Assembly: GCF_009208775.1 (NCBI RefSeq)
Contig: NZ_CM018765.1
Location: 1-43,952 of the forward strand
Origin: Silvanigrella paludirubra
GTDB taxonomy: Bacteria; Bdellovibrionota_B; Oligoflexia; Silvanigrellales; Silvanigrellaceae
Reading direction: 5' to 3'
DNA: 43,952 bases
Of this stretch, positions 15,370-23,150 are shown piece by piece. Numbering within the stretch: position 1 is the first letter of the stretch; the number at the start of each line of letters is the position of its first letter. The position numbers and the translations under genes were made by a program. The notes under the pieces are model-generated. The model worked only from the letters and a program-made list of their open reading frames with translations, made no database searches and was not told the DNA's origin.

Positions 15370-15405
15370 TATTCAGTTTTTATCATTCTTTATGGAGGTT
15401 CCTAT

Positions 15406-16419
15406 ATGGATTTTTTTCAATTTCCTTCAATTTCCAAAGCAATTCCTGAATTTTACAATAATCGTGCTGATATGTTGCAATTTGATCTTGAACACGGACG
15501 TTATGCCATAGGCGACTTATGTGTCGTTGAAAGATTAGAAGGAGTCCGCACAATTAATGCTGGTCCAGCAGATGCAAATTGGCGAGCAGTGTTTAATGCA
15601 TCTGTTTTAAATTCTGGATTTAATGATTGCTGCGTTATTATGGGTGCTCCTAAAAGCAAGCTCCAAGAATTCAAAACCCAGTTTAATGTTCCATTTGTTG
15701 TAAAAGGTAAAAATTCTAAGGGAGAAAATAAAGAAATAACAATTAAAGATATGAGAGTTGTGCCAGAGGCAACAGGACATTCACTCGCATTTCAGAGCGC
15801 AATTCAAGAAGAAGTTCTTGTTGTGAGTATAGGATTTGGAACAATTGAAGCTGGAGCTGCAAACGATCAGGGCATTATTTCAAGTACATTAGTATCATTT
15901 GATTTAGGAACCCAAGTAGTAGCTCAAGACGTTATGTCTCAGATTTTAACTAATGGAGCTGTTGTGCCTGTTGGAAAAGGCCGCCTTCATTATTTTGACG
16001 ATGTTGTGCGTGATGTTCATGATGGGAAAAAAAGAGATTTTCCTTTAAGAAGTTCTCAAGGAATTTTAAAAGCTGAAGTAGTCCATGAAATGGTTTTTAA
16101 TGCACTTGATAATTATGCTGAAACTATACAAGTTACACTTAGAGCATATTTAAATAAATATCGTGACAGAAAATTTAAATTAATCCTCACAGGTGGCGGA
16201 ATGCTTTATCTTCCAGTTCGTAGGAAATTAGAAGAGCTTGCCGCAAATGATAATTATTCCTTAATAGAAATTTCCGAAGAAAGCAGAGTTAAAAGTGCTG
16301 CTGTTGGCTATAGAATTATAGGTGAAAAATTGTTTCCAGAAGAGAACTTAATAGCTTTAGATCTTGGTAACCACACAACAATTGGATTTTATAAAGAAGC
16401 GCAAATTAAGTTGAATTAA
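15406..16419 (+). CDS. parM: ParM-like actin-family ATPase with circularly permuted fold
   Basis: 337 residues, led by GGAGG and an ATG. Phosphate-2 is at residues 137-152 (VLVVSIGFGTIEAG), the adenosine motif at 258-265 (KLILTGGG), and the usual C-terminal actin-like end at 295-306 (VKSAAVGYRIIG). Phosphate-1, normally the first strand pair of ParM and all actins, is missing from the N-terminus, which begins at FPSISKAIPEF. It instead follows the normal end as LIALDLGNHTTIGFYK (315-330). No upstream in-frame extension exists (TAG at 15352). This is what a circular permutation would look like. The likely role is plasmid segregation by filament growth. Confidence 0.8.
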   Translation: MDFFQFPSISKAIPEFYNNRADMLQFDLEHGRYAIGDLCVVERLEGVRTINAGPADANWRAVFNASVLNSGFNDCCVIMGAPKSKLQEFKTQFNVPFVVKGKNSKGENKEITIKDMRVVPEATGHSLAFQSAIQEEVLVVSIGFGTIEAGAANDQGIISSTLVSFDLGTQVVAQDVMSQILTNGAVVPVGKGRLHYFDDVVRDVHDGKKRDFPLRSSQGILKAEVVHEMVFNALDNYAETIQVTLRAYLNKYRDRKFKLILTGGGMLYLPVRRKLEELAANDNYSLIEISEESRVKSAAVGYRIIGEKLFPEENLIALDLGNHTTIGFYKEAQIKLN

Positions 16420-16431
16420 TGGGAGTTTATT

Positions 16432-16731
16432 GTGGCAAAAAAAGTAGAAAAAAATGAAGTAAGTAAACTAAGAAAATACGCTGATTTTTTTCCTGATAAA
16501 AATCCTATTGATAAAGAGCTTTTAGAAACTTTTTTTTCAGAAAATGGATTTCAACACGATTCATTAGGTCTAATGCCTTTAAGTACAAATGATATGATAA
16601 AGTCTGCATTGATCTATTTTAAAAAAAATGTAATAGATGTTGAAAAACAAGCTAAAAAAGTAGAACAAAATAAAGTCAAAGTTGCAGAAAAAGAAGTTAA
16701 AGAAAAAAATAGTAAAATTAATCTTGAATAA
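16432..16731 (+). CDS. Small basic partner of the ParM-like protein (ParR position)
   Basis: 99 residues from a GTG preceded by GGGAG, 12 bp after the actin-like gene. The middle (LLETFFSENGFQHDSLGLMP, then STNDMIKSALIYFKKN) is helical and the C-terminus is a lysine/glutamate-rich probable coiled coil. I recognise no ParR signature, but type II partition operons place the centromere-binding adaptor here. The function is inferred from position only. Confidence 0.55.
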   Translation: MAKKVEKNEVSKLRKYADFFPDKNPIDKELLETFFSENGFQHDSLGLMPLSTNDMIKSALIYFKKNVIDVEKQAKKVEQNKVKVAEKEVKEKNSKINLE

Positions 16732-16740
16732 GAGTTATCA

Positions 16741-16765
16741 AAGATTGGATATTTATTCCAATCTT
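16741..16765 (+). terminator. Stem-loop between the partition genes and the next small gene
   Basis: AAGATTGGA at 16741-16749 pairs with TCCAATCTT at 16757-16765. It follows the stop at 16731 by 9 bp; there is no strong T-run, so partial termination or mRNA 3'-end protection is all that can be suggested. Confidence 0.4.
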
Positions 16766-16790
16766 AATAAGAATCTTAATAAGGAGTAAT

Positions 16791-17030
16791 ATGAGAAAAA
16801 TTGAACTAGATATTTTCCAATGGACTGCAATAATAACAGAAACAAATGGAAGATATAAAAAGTATTTTATTGAATATAAAAATGGGTTTTATTTTTTATA
16901 TGTACAAAGAAAAAAAGGAAAAAAATCAAGATGGAGTGAACCTCAAGTGATAGAAAAATCAAAAAATATTTTAAAAATTGATTTTGATGAGAAGTCAGAG
17001 GCAGGGCTTAGAAGTGTTATTGTCGCTTAA
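16791..17030 (+). CDS. Unrecognised 79-residue protein
   Basis: The ATG follows AAGGAG by 6 bp. The sequence alternates strand-like segments rich in aromatics (FQWTAIITETNGRYKKYFIE, GFYFLYVQRKKGKKSRWSEP), suggesting a small beta-sheet domain with a basic surface. No signal peptide or membrane segment. It may be the third gene of the partition operon or an independent accessory gene. Confidence 0.55.
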   Translation: MRKIELDIFQWTAIITETNGRYKKYFIEYKNGFYFLYVQRKKGKKSRWSEPQVIEKSKNILKIDFDEKSEAGLRSVIVA

Positions 17031-17385
17031 CAGAAGCACTTAAAGCCCGTTGTTATATTTATCTATTATCAATTACAAAGTCAAAGTTTATATTGCTTTA
17101 TTTATTTTTTTATACCTCATTCAGTGGTTCGAGTTTATTTTTTGTCGGTTGTTAAGGGGTGGGGTATAAGATTATTTTTTCCCTTTGATTTTATTTTTTT
17201 GTTCTTCGCCTTACGGTGATTTTGCTCCGTATGAGCATCAATGGGGCAAGGCCCCATACCCCAAGTTTTAAAAATAATATTTATTATTATTGATATACTT
17301 AATAAAAATGTCTTACTAATATTGCCTTAAACCTCTAATTAAATTAATAGTAATTTCGCTACTTGAACATTTTTAGGAGGTTTGA
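17031..17385. other. Intergenic region with a GC-rich hairpin island
   Basis: 355 bp. The left half is A+T-rich. Positions 17140-17270 include GGGGTGGGGTATA, then hairpins GCTC-CGTAT-GAGC (17224-17236) and ATGGGGC-AAG-GCCCCAT (17241-17257) followed by ACCCC. Such G+C hairpins stand out in this plasmid and resemble oriT or single-strand origin elements. No gene is seen. Confidence 0.45.
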
Positions 17386-17715
17386 ATGTTAAAAATTATC
17401 TCAAAAACTTTTAATTATATATTTTATTTGCCAATTAGGTATGAAAAATCAGTAGTTTTTTCCAGAACACAAAATAGGGCTTTTGAAGGCTCGGTTATAA
17501 ATCAAAAGGAGCTTGCTGAATTATATTTTGAAAAAAATGATATAATGCAAGCTTTTGCTTGGTCTTATGTATCATCCCGTAAAGGTTTAAAAGAAGCTAT
17601 TCTATTAAATAAAAAGTATTCAGAAATGCTAACCGAAGATCAACTTGAAAAATCAATAAATTTAGGAGAGGAGTATATAAAAAAATATACTGACGGTTTT
17701 TATGCAAATTGGTAA
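17386..17715 (+). CDS. Sel1/TPR-like small protein
   Basis: 109 residues, ATG after AGGAGG. Residues 45-70 (KELAELYFEKNDIMQAFAW, then SYVSSRKG) resemble a Sel1-type helical repeat, and a second helix pair (LTEDQLEKSINLGEEYIKKY) follows. Sel1 proteins mediate protein contacts. The N-terminus is hydrophobic and basic (MLKIISKTFNYIFYLPIRYE) but not a clear signal peptide. No operon partner. Confidence 0.5.
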   Translation: MLKIISKTFNYIFYLPIRYEKSVVFSRTQNRAFEGSVINQKELAELYFEKNDIMQAFAWSYVSSRKGLKEAILLNKKYSEMLTEDQLEKSINLGEEYIKKYTDGFYANW

Positions 17716-17735
17716 AAATACTTGTTGATAAGTAT

Positions 17736-18743
17736 TCAATGTGTATCTAAATTAGTCTCTATTTCAATAATTTTTCTTTTTCTTATTTGCGGTTCTATAA
17801 AAATAATTCTATGATTTCGTCTATTTTCTCCGCATGGTTGCATTCTAAAGTGTCCTTTCACGCTCCATTCATTTTTTGAATAAATTGGCAGCTTCTTCCA
17901 TCCATATCCTACTTTAAAGTAGTCAATTGAAGATTCATTACTAATATAATTTTTATTTATTATATGATCATCTCTTACATAATTATCTTTTGGTATTTCT
18001 TTATTAACCTTTCTCAAGTCAACATTTGAGCTTTGAATATATAGCATCAATTTTAAAATTTTAATAAGAGCTAAATTTTGTTCTTTCAACTCAATTTTAT
18101 GATCAGTTACAATATTTTTTAACCCATCAATCCTATATATTTCATGATAAGCATGAATTAGGTCAAATTTAGAATTACAAGGTCTAAAAAAATCATGCAA
18201 AATAAAATTGTTATTTATATTTCTCAATGAAAAAAATAAATAATTCCCTTTATTAGAGTTCATCTTTGATATTTGAACAATATTTATTTCTGAGTTTCTA
18301 TACTTTAGTAGATTTTTTGCGAAGATAATAATAGAATCATTACTAAATTCAATTATATTATTTGATAATATTTTTTCAATATCTAGATCAAAATTCATAT
18401 AATCAGATAAGAAATCATCATTTATTTTATAAATAGGCTGATTTGAATCGAAAAATTTTAAATATGTTAACAATCTTTCATGATTTATTTTAAAATTTAA
18501 TCTCGTTTGTAATACTTGATTTCTTTTTAAAATTTGAAATTCATTTTGTAATTCGTTAGTTAATAATTTGTCTTTCTGATTATAAAAGTTAATACAGTCC
18601 TTAATGTTTTTTCTTAATTTATCTTTATTTACATTTGAACTAAATTTTATGTTTATTTCATTTTTATTAGAAATATAAGGGATAAATAGATTTTTTAAAT
18701 CAGTATCAATAAAATTAATTATATCTTTTGAAAAGTGACTCAT
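17736..18743 (-). CDS. Unrecognised protein with a C-terminal GHxRxQxxG motif (AcrVA2-like tail)
   Basis: 335 residues, very A+T-rich, with no signal peptide. The first 250 residues match nothing I recognise. The C-terminus (WSVKGHFRMQPCGENRRNHR, then IIFIEP) matches a motif seen in many plasmid and phage proteins of unknown function and resembles the tail of AcrVA2, an anti-CRISPR that blocks Cas12a synthesis. That resemblance covers only about 30 residues and is from memory, so a counter-defence role is a hypothesis. It is a lone minus-strand gene among plus-strand genes. Confidence 0.5.
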   Translation of the reverse strand: MSHFSKDIINFIDTDLKNLFIPYISNKNEINIKFSSNVNKDKLRKNIKDCINFYNQKDKLLTNELQNEFQILKRNQVLQTRLNFKINHERLLTYLKFFDSNQPIYKINDDFLSDYMNFDLDIEKILSNNIIEFSNDSIIIFAKNLLKYRNSEINIVQISKMNSNKGNYLFFSLRNINNNFILHDFFRPCNSKFDLIHAYHEIYRIDGLKNIVTDHKIELKEQNLALIKILKLMLYIQSSNVDLRKVNKEIPKDNYVRDDHIINKNYISNESSIDYFKVGYGWKKLPIYSKNEWSVKGHFRMQPCGENRRNHRIIFIEPQIRKRKIIEIETNLDTH

Positions 18744-18929
18744 TTTAAAATTCTTTCTATCAATTGCAAAATTATTTGTCGGACTATATTTAAAGTAATA
18801 TAAATATTAGCTAAAAGGAATCATTTATATATTAAATTTTATTAAAGAGGTCTTGTAAAACCAATATGTTGAAAAAAGTGAGGATTAAGTAAACACAATA
18901 AAAAAAGATAAAAAAATATTTTCAACACA

Positions 18930-19020
18930 CTTGACACATACGACAATTTATCGTATATTTTTAATTGATAGGGAGGTCTCTATCAATTAAACCACTCCGC
19001 ATAAAATGCGGTAAAGGGAG
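18930..19020 (+). promoter_or_regulatory. Promoter and two-hairpin leader of the DUF6573 gene
   Basis: TTGACA (18931-18936) and TATATT (18954-18959) are 17 bp apart, with ATACGA/TCGTAT (18938-18943 and 18951-18956) as an operator in the spacer. The transcript would open with an 11-bp hairpin (18961-18971 with 18980-18990), then AAACCACTCCGCA and a second hairpin CCGCAT-AAA-ATGCGG (18997-19011), then GGGAGAG. The same architecture recurs at 19471-19562. Confidence 0.65.
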
Positions 19021-19026
19021 AGAGTT

Positions 19027-19425
19027 ATGAAAGATTTATTTAATGATTTTGAAGTTATTTCATCCTACACTACAGAACAAGCTATAGAGGATGGTGTTTT
19101 AGTTAATTTATCTGATCTATTTAAAAAAGAAGTTAACGAATCTGGAATTTTAATCCCGATTTATTGCACATCTTCTGTATTTAACAATTATATAAAATTA
19201 ACACCAGCCGCAGAAAGAGCTTTAAACGACGAAAAAGGGAGAGCTTGGGATCTATTATTTATGTCAAGACAAGCTCTAAAATCTGCATCAAAAGAGGGTA
19301 ATATCGGTAAAAGTTTTTATTTTAAATTTTATTGCGTTGTAAAAAGAGTTAATCCAACATTATGTACATGTAAAGTTATTTGTGACGGTTATTCATTTAC
19401 AATACTTGAAATAAATGAGGATTAA
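19027..19425 (+). CDS. DUF6573-family protein
   Basis: 132 residues, ATG after GGGAGAGAG. The N-terminal EVISSYTTEQAIEDGVLVNL and central NDEKGRAWDLLFMSRQALKS are the family signatures of DUF6573, small proteins common on plasmids and phages with no assigned activity. The C-terminal part is beta-rich (KSFYFKFYCVVKRVN). It shares its promoter and leader design with the GP88-like gene 146 bp downstream, implying common control. Confidence 0.65.
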   Translation: MKDLFNDFEVISSYTTEQAIEDGVLVNLSDLFKKEVNESGILIPIYCTSSVFNNYIKLTPAAERALNDEKGRAWDLLFMSRQALKSASKEGNIGKSFYFKFYCVVKRVNPTLCTCKVICDGYSFTILEINED

Positions 19426-19470
19426 TTTTAAAACTTAGTCCTTAAATTGAAAAGATTTATTAAATTATCG

Positions 19471-19562
19471 CTTGACACATACGACAAATTGACTTATCTT
19501 ATTTAAGAAGATAAAGAGTTTTTTATCTTCTTAAACCTCTCCGCAACTAGCGGTCAATGGAG
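19471..19562 (+). promoter_or_regulatory. Promoter and two-hairpin leader of the GP88-like gene
   Basis: TTGACA (19472-19477) and TATCTT (19495-19500) are 17 bp apart; CTTGACACATACGACAA (19471-19487) is identical to 18930-18946. A 13-bp hairpin (19503-19515 with 19522-19534), AAACCTCTCCGCA and hairpin CCGC-AACTA-GCGG (19541-19553) follow, then TGGAG. The first hairpin differs in sequence from its counterpart at 18961-18990 but keeps full pairing. Confidence 0.65.
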
Positions 19563-19571
19563 TACTTTCTT

Positions 19572-20237
19572 ATGTTAAATCCTTTTTTAAATTCCTACCG
19601 TTCCGAATTAAGCAAATTAAGAGCAGAAAATGAAGGAATTTTTATTCCTCATTTATCAAGTAACAACGCAAAATTGAAAACTGAAAAAATCGCTTCTTTT
19701 GGATTAATTGCAGGTATTACTTGTCCAGGTGCGGCAGAATGCAATAGTAACCGTTATTGCTACGCTCAAAATGGCCGTTATGTTATGTCCCAAGCGATGT
19801 CTGTACGTGTCGAAAATTTTTTAGCCTCTAAACAAAATCATTTTGTTGATTCAATGATAGTTCTTATCAAATCACTTCCAAAAAATTGGCTCACAATAAG
19901 ACTTCATGATTCAGGGGATTTTTACTCTCAGGAATACGTAGATAAATGGGAAGAAATCATCTCACAAAATAAAAATAAATTTTTCTATGCCTATACTAAA
20001 AGTTTAAATTTAAGTTTAGAAAAATTAATTTCATTAAAAAATGCTCTTATAATTCAAAGCGAAGGTGGGAAATATGATAACAAAATTAATTATGAATTGC
20101 CACATACAAAAATTTTTAGAAGTGAGGAGGAGCTTTTAAAAGCTGGCTATGTGAATGCTTCAAACTCGGATTTAAGAGCAATAAAAAGCATAAAAATAGG
20201 GCTTATTGTTCACGGTCTGGGTCAAAAAAGATTTTGA
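19572..20237 (+). CDS. GP88-family protein (Cys-rich, phage/plasmid)
   Basis: 221 residues. GITCPGAAECNSNRYCYAQN gives the C-x5-C-x5-C cluster followed by YA that marks phage GP88-like proteins; WLTIRLHDSGDFYSQEYVDK and FFYAYTKSLN are the other conserved blocks. The spaced cysteines suggest a metal or iron-sulphur site, but the activity is unknown. I start at 19572 (ATG 9 bp after TGGAG) instead of the ATG at 19557 that contains the ribosome site. The last codons lie inside the hairpin at 20214-20245. Confidence 0.7.
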   Translation: MLNPFLNSYRSELSKLRAENEGIFIPHLSSNNAKLKTEKIASFGLIAGITCPGAAECNSNRYCYAQNGRYVMSQAMSVRVENFLASKQNHFVDSMIVLIKSLPKNWLTIRLHDSGDFYSQEYVDKWEEIISQNKNKFFYAYTKSLNLSLEKLISLKNALIIQSEGGKYDNKINYELPHTKIFRSEEELLKAGYVNASNSDLRAIKSIKIGLIVHGLGQKRF

Positions 20238-20245
20238 CCCAGACC
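20214..20245 (+). terminator. Strong stem-loop overlapping the GP88-like stop codon
   Basis: GGTCTGGGTCAAAA at 20214-20227 pairs perfectly with TTTTGACCCAGACC at 20232-20245 across AAGA. The stop codon (20235-20237) is within the right arm. There is no following T-run; it may attenuate transcription into the next gene or protect the upstream mRNA. Confidence 0.5.
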
Positions 20246-20271
20246 CCTAAAACACAAAAGGAGAAAAAAAG

Positions 20272-20985
20272 ATGGCAAATGTAAAATATCCAGAGCAATC
20301 AAAAAAAATAAAAGAGATGCGAAAAATTGTTGGAATTACTGCACTAGAAGCCTCTGATATTGTGCATACAGATTTGAGAAACTGGCAAAGATGGGAAGCG
20401 GGAGAAAATTTAATACCAGAAGCAGCAGTTGATCTTTTTTGTCGTGAAAACGGATTAAAATACAATGATTATGCAGCACCTAAGACAAAAGAACAAATTG
20501 AAAGAGACAGAAAAAGACTAGAAAAATTTGAAGAATACAAAAATAAACTTTCTGAAAAATATGGAAAATCAGATGCTCATGCATTGCAAGAAAATGAAAT
20601 TTTTGATGAGGAAATTGAGGAAATTTCTAACAAAAGATTAGAGTTGAGAAGTAATCTTCTAATCAAAAATAAGATAAATTTAAAAAAATATGATGAGAGA
20701 GCGCAAAAGATACTTGAACTATTTAAGAAAAATGAGGATTTAATTTTATACGTTTTTGACCAAAAAGAGCTTGAAAAAAATGATGATACTATTTTAACAG
20801 ATAGAAAAATATTAAGTTCACAAGATTTTAAAACATTAGCTTATAGCGAAAAATTATTGATTAAATTAGCAAGAAATTTATGGAATGGTGAAGATGAGGT
20901 TTCAATATTTGACATTTTAGAACAATTAGATGAAAGAAATTTTAATATATTTATGTCAGTTATGAGAAGTTTAAGAGATAAATAA
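20272..20985 (+). CDS. HTH (XRE/YdaS-like) protein with long helical C-terminus
   Basis: 237 residues, ATG after AAAGGAG. Residues 8-60 form a helix-turn-helix (KKIKEMRKIVGITALEASDI, then LRNWQRWEAGENLIP). The remainder is charged helix (EQIERDRKRLEKFEEYKNKL and following), probably coiled coil. A plasmid regulator is the likeliest role; its target could be the two shared promoters at 18930 and 19471, but nothing in the sequence proves this. Confidence 0.65.
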   Translation: MANVKYPEQSKKIKEMRKIVGITALEASDIVHTDLRNWQRWEAGENLIPEAAVDLFCRENGLKYNDYAAPKTKEQIERDRKRLEKFEEYKNKLSEKYGKSDAHALQENEIFDEEIEEISNKRLELRSNLLIKNKINLKKYDERAQKILELFKKNEDLILYVFDQKELEKNDDTILTDRKILSSQDFKTLAYSEKLLIKLARNLWNGEDEVSIFDILEQLDERNFNIFMSVMRSLRDK

Positions 20986-21002
20986 TTAAGTAGGATATTT
21001 GT

Positions 21003-21086
21003 ATGTCAAACAAATTTTTGTCTGATTTATCATCATATATATTTAATTTTGTGAAGTCATTTAAAATGAATTATTTCAAAAAGTGA
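21003..21086 (+). CDS. Possible 27-residue small protein
   Basis: ATG with TAGGAT 7 bp upstream, reading MSNKFLSDLSSYIFNFVKSF then KMNYFKK. It is short, hydrophobic and basic at the end, like many small amphipathic peptides. It could be a chance frame in the 274-bp gap; only the ribosome site argues for it. Confidence 0.25.
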   Translation: MSNKFLSDLSSYIFNFVKSFKMNYFKK

Positions 21087-21259
21087 TTATTAATAAATTA
21101 ATTTTTGAGGTGAAATGTCCTTTTTTTAAACATATGCTTGAAAATTAGGCTAGTGCTGATTTGTAAGCGATCTCGTCTCCCCTCCATTAATGAGTTTGAA
21201 AAATTAAAAATTTCATATAATATTAGTTTGTTATACCTTTAATTTTTTGGAGATGATAA

Positions 21260-21991
21260 ATGAAAATTATAATTATGAATAATGTTCTTGTTCCAAATTT
21301 AGAAGAAGTTATAGAAGATATGAAAAAAATGGGGTCTCCTACACTTCATGGAACGTATATAGAATTAAAAAAAGAAAAATATTTTGCAATATTTGACGGC
21401 TCTCATAGAACTGTAGCAGCTAAAAAATTAGGACTAATCCCTGAATTAATTTCACATGAAAGACATGAAAAATTTTTAGAATTTGGAATGATTGTAGATT
21501 TTCACCAAACGGTAAATGATTTTGTTATTGATCTTAAGTTTAAAGATACAGTTAAATATGTGGATTTTAATTCACCTGATCATGAACCAAAATATCTAAG
21601 ATTATGGGAAGAAACTCCTTTTATTAAGGCTGATGAGAAAGTAGATTCTAAAATAATATTTGAAAAAATATTAGAAATATCTATGAATGATAATGCTAGT
21701 ATTATTCATATTGATACACATAAATACAACTCAATTCTGAGGGCTTCTTATAGAAAAAATAGAACTGAAGGAAGTAAAAGAAAAGAACCTCTTACTAAAA
21801 TAGATTTTGAGAATTTCGCTGATAGAACTGATTTAATAACATATGCAAAAAATAATTTTGAATTAAAAATGGTTGATGGAATTGATATAGCTTTTGAAGG
21901 AAGTTTTAAATTTAAGGAAAAAAGTCTCTCATTATTTTTATTAAAACACGCTGAAGGTTATTCATTAACCATTGAAAGATTAGAATGTTGA
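21260..21991 (+). CDS. Stand-alone ParB/sulfiredoxin-fold protein
   Basis: 243 residues, ATG after TTGGAGATG. KYFAIFDGSHRTVAAKKLGL is the ParB/Srx N-terminal-domain signature (DGSHR in place of GERR or DGHHR), where ParB-like proteins bind CTP or ATP. There is no ParB helix-turn-helix; the remaining 180 residues (HERHEKFLEFGMIVDFHQTV onwards) are unrecognised. Such single-domain proteins are often nucleotide-dependent kinases or nucleases on mobile elements; activity is open. Confidence 0.55.
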   Translation: MKIIIMNNVLVPNLEEVIEDMKKMGSPTLHGTYIELKKEKYFAIFDGSHRTVAAKKLGLIPELISHERHEKFLEFGMIVDFHQTVNDFVIDLKFKDTVKYVDFNSPDHEPKYLRLWEETPFIKADEKVDSKIIFEKILEISMNDNASIIHIDTHKYNSILRASYRKNRTEGSKRKEPLTKIDFENFADRTDLITYAKNNFELKMVDGIDIAFEGSFKFKEKSLSLFLLKHAEGYSLTIERLEC

Positions 21992-22046
21992 TAATAAACA
22001 GAATATATTACTAAAAATAATTATAATTTAACTAAATAAAAAAACC

Positions 22047-23150
22047 TTATTTTAATTTTTCTGCTAGGTCAAAATTCTCTACCTTTTCAATTCTATTGCT
22101 ACGGATTCCTCTTTTTAAAAAACCAGTTACTTTAACATATACACCAGTTCTATAAGCTTCAATGGCAATTTCATGTTGTTCAGAATTCAATATTACTTTT
22201 GCAAATAGAATTTCATCATCATGAATAAACTTGATTGTTACATCTCCTGATCTTTTATTATCATCACCTATTTGTCCATCCAAATTTTCAACTGTCCCAT
22301 ATATAGCATGGTTTTGAGATGGTGGAGTAGGACGAAGTCTTGCTTCTAGGCGTTCAATTTGTGGGATGAGATCAGGCTTTAGAATAATAGATTTTAAAAC
22401 GCTTTTATCTGTTTGTTCTAAATTAAGTGCCCAAAATGCTGAAAATTCAACTTCATCTTCCAAAATATTTCGAATAGCACTACAAAAGTTTGAGCTTAAT
22501 GAATCTGGAATTTCATTTTCATCATTATCATTAGAAGCAAGTTCTTTGATATCTCTTAATGATTTCATAAAGCCAATTGTTGCCATACGAACAAAGGGGA
22601 TTTCTTTTACAGAGCCTGCTATTTGTACGTCATAATTTACGGCATAAATAGGACATGAAAGTTTAATGATAAAACTTCCTTTTTCTGTTTGTTCCATTTT
22701 GCAAGCGTCCATGAGTTCATTTGCTTCAGTCCTGCGAAGTTTAGCATGATGTTTTTGTGGAGATAAAATACTGCATGCAGAGGCAATAATGGCCTTTTTA
22801 GTTGATTCCATTGTTTGAAGTGCTCTTGAAAAAGGGATCTGGTATTCATCTTTCGTTTTAAGTTTAATACGGATGATATCAGAATCAGCCGAACGCCAAT
22901 CATTTATAATTTGTTCATAAGATCTATTTTCAATGGTAGATAATTTTTCAGCAAGTTGAACTAGTAGCTGTGGATAATCATCAAGACCCGTACTTGTGGG
23001 GATTTGTAACTGTCTATTTTTAAAATTGCTATTATTATAAAGTTCTATGCTACGGGTTTGAAGCTTGTTTTCAAGTTTCCAACCGTGTTGTTTAATATAT
23101 GCAATAATATCTTTTGGATAAATACCACTGATTTGATCATAGTTGTTCAT
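22047..23150 (-). CDS. Unrecognised protein with C-terminal OB-fold-like domain, partner of DUF4365 protein
   Basis: 367 residues. The N-terminal 250 residues are mostly helical and unrecognised (QTRSIELYNNSNFKNRQLQI, ADSDIIRIKLKTKDEYQIPF). Residues 285-365 look like an OB fold: AIYGTVENLDGQIGDDNK, DVTIKFIHDDEILFAKVIL, VYVKVTGFLKRGIRSNRIEK. It overlaps the DUF4365 gene by 14 bp (start at 23150, upstream stop at 23137), so the two proteins are made together and probably interact. An OB domain would suit nucleic-acid binding. Confidence 0.6.
   Translation of the reverse strand: MNNYDQISGIYPKDIIAYIKQHGWKLENKLQTRSIELYNNSNFKNRQLQIPTSTGLDDYPQLLVQLAEKLSTIENRSYEQIINDWRSADSDIIRIKLKTKDEYQIPFSRALQTMESTKKAIIASACSILSPQKHHAKLRRTEANELMDACKMEQTEKGSFIIKLSCPIYAVNYDVQIAGSVKEIPFVRMATIGFMKSLRDIKELASNDNDENEIPDSLSSNFCSAIRNILEDEVEFSAFWALNLEQTDKSVLKSIILKPDLIPQIERLEARLRPTPPSQNHAIYGTVENLDGQIGDDNKRSGDVTIKFIHDDEILFAKVILNSEQHEIAIEAYRTGVYVKVTGFLKRGIRSNRIEKVENFDLAEKLK

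Noticed and set aside
15296-15511. 71-residue hydrophobic plus-strand frame overlapping the parM start
   Set aside because: It runs through the promoter repeats and into the actin gene in another frame; no ribosome site.
22637-22903. 88-residue minus-strand frame
   Set aside because: Lies in another frame inside the OB-fold gene with no independent ribosome site.
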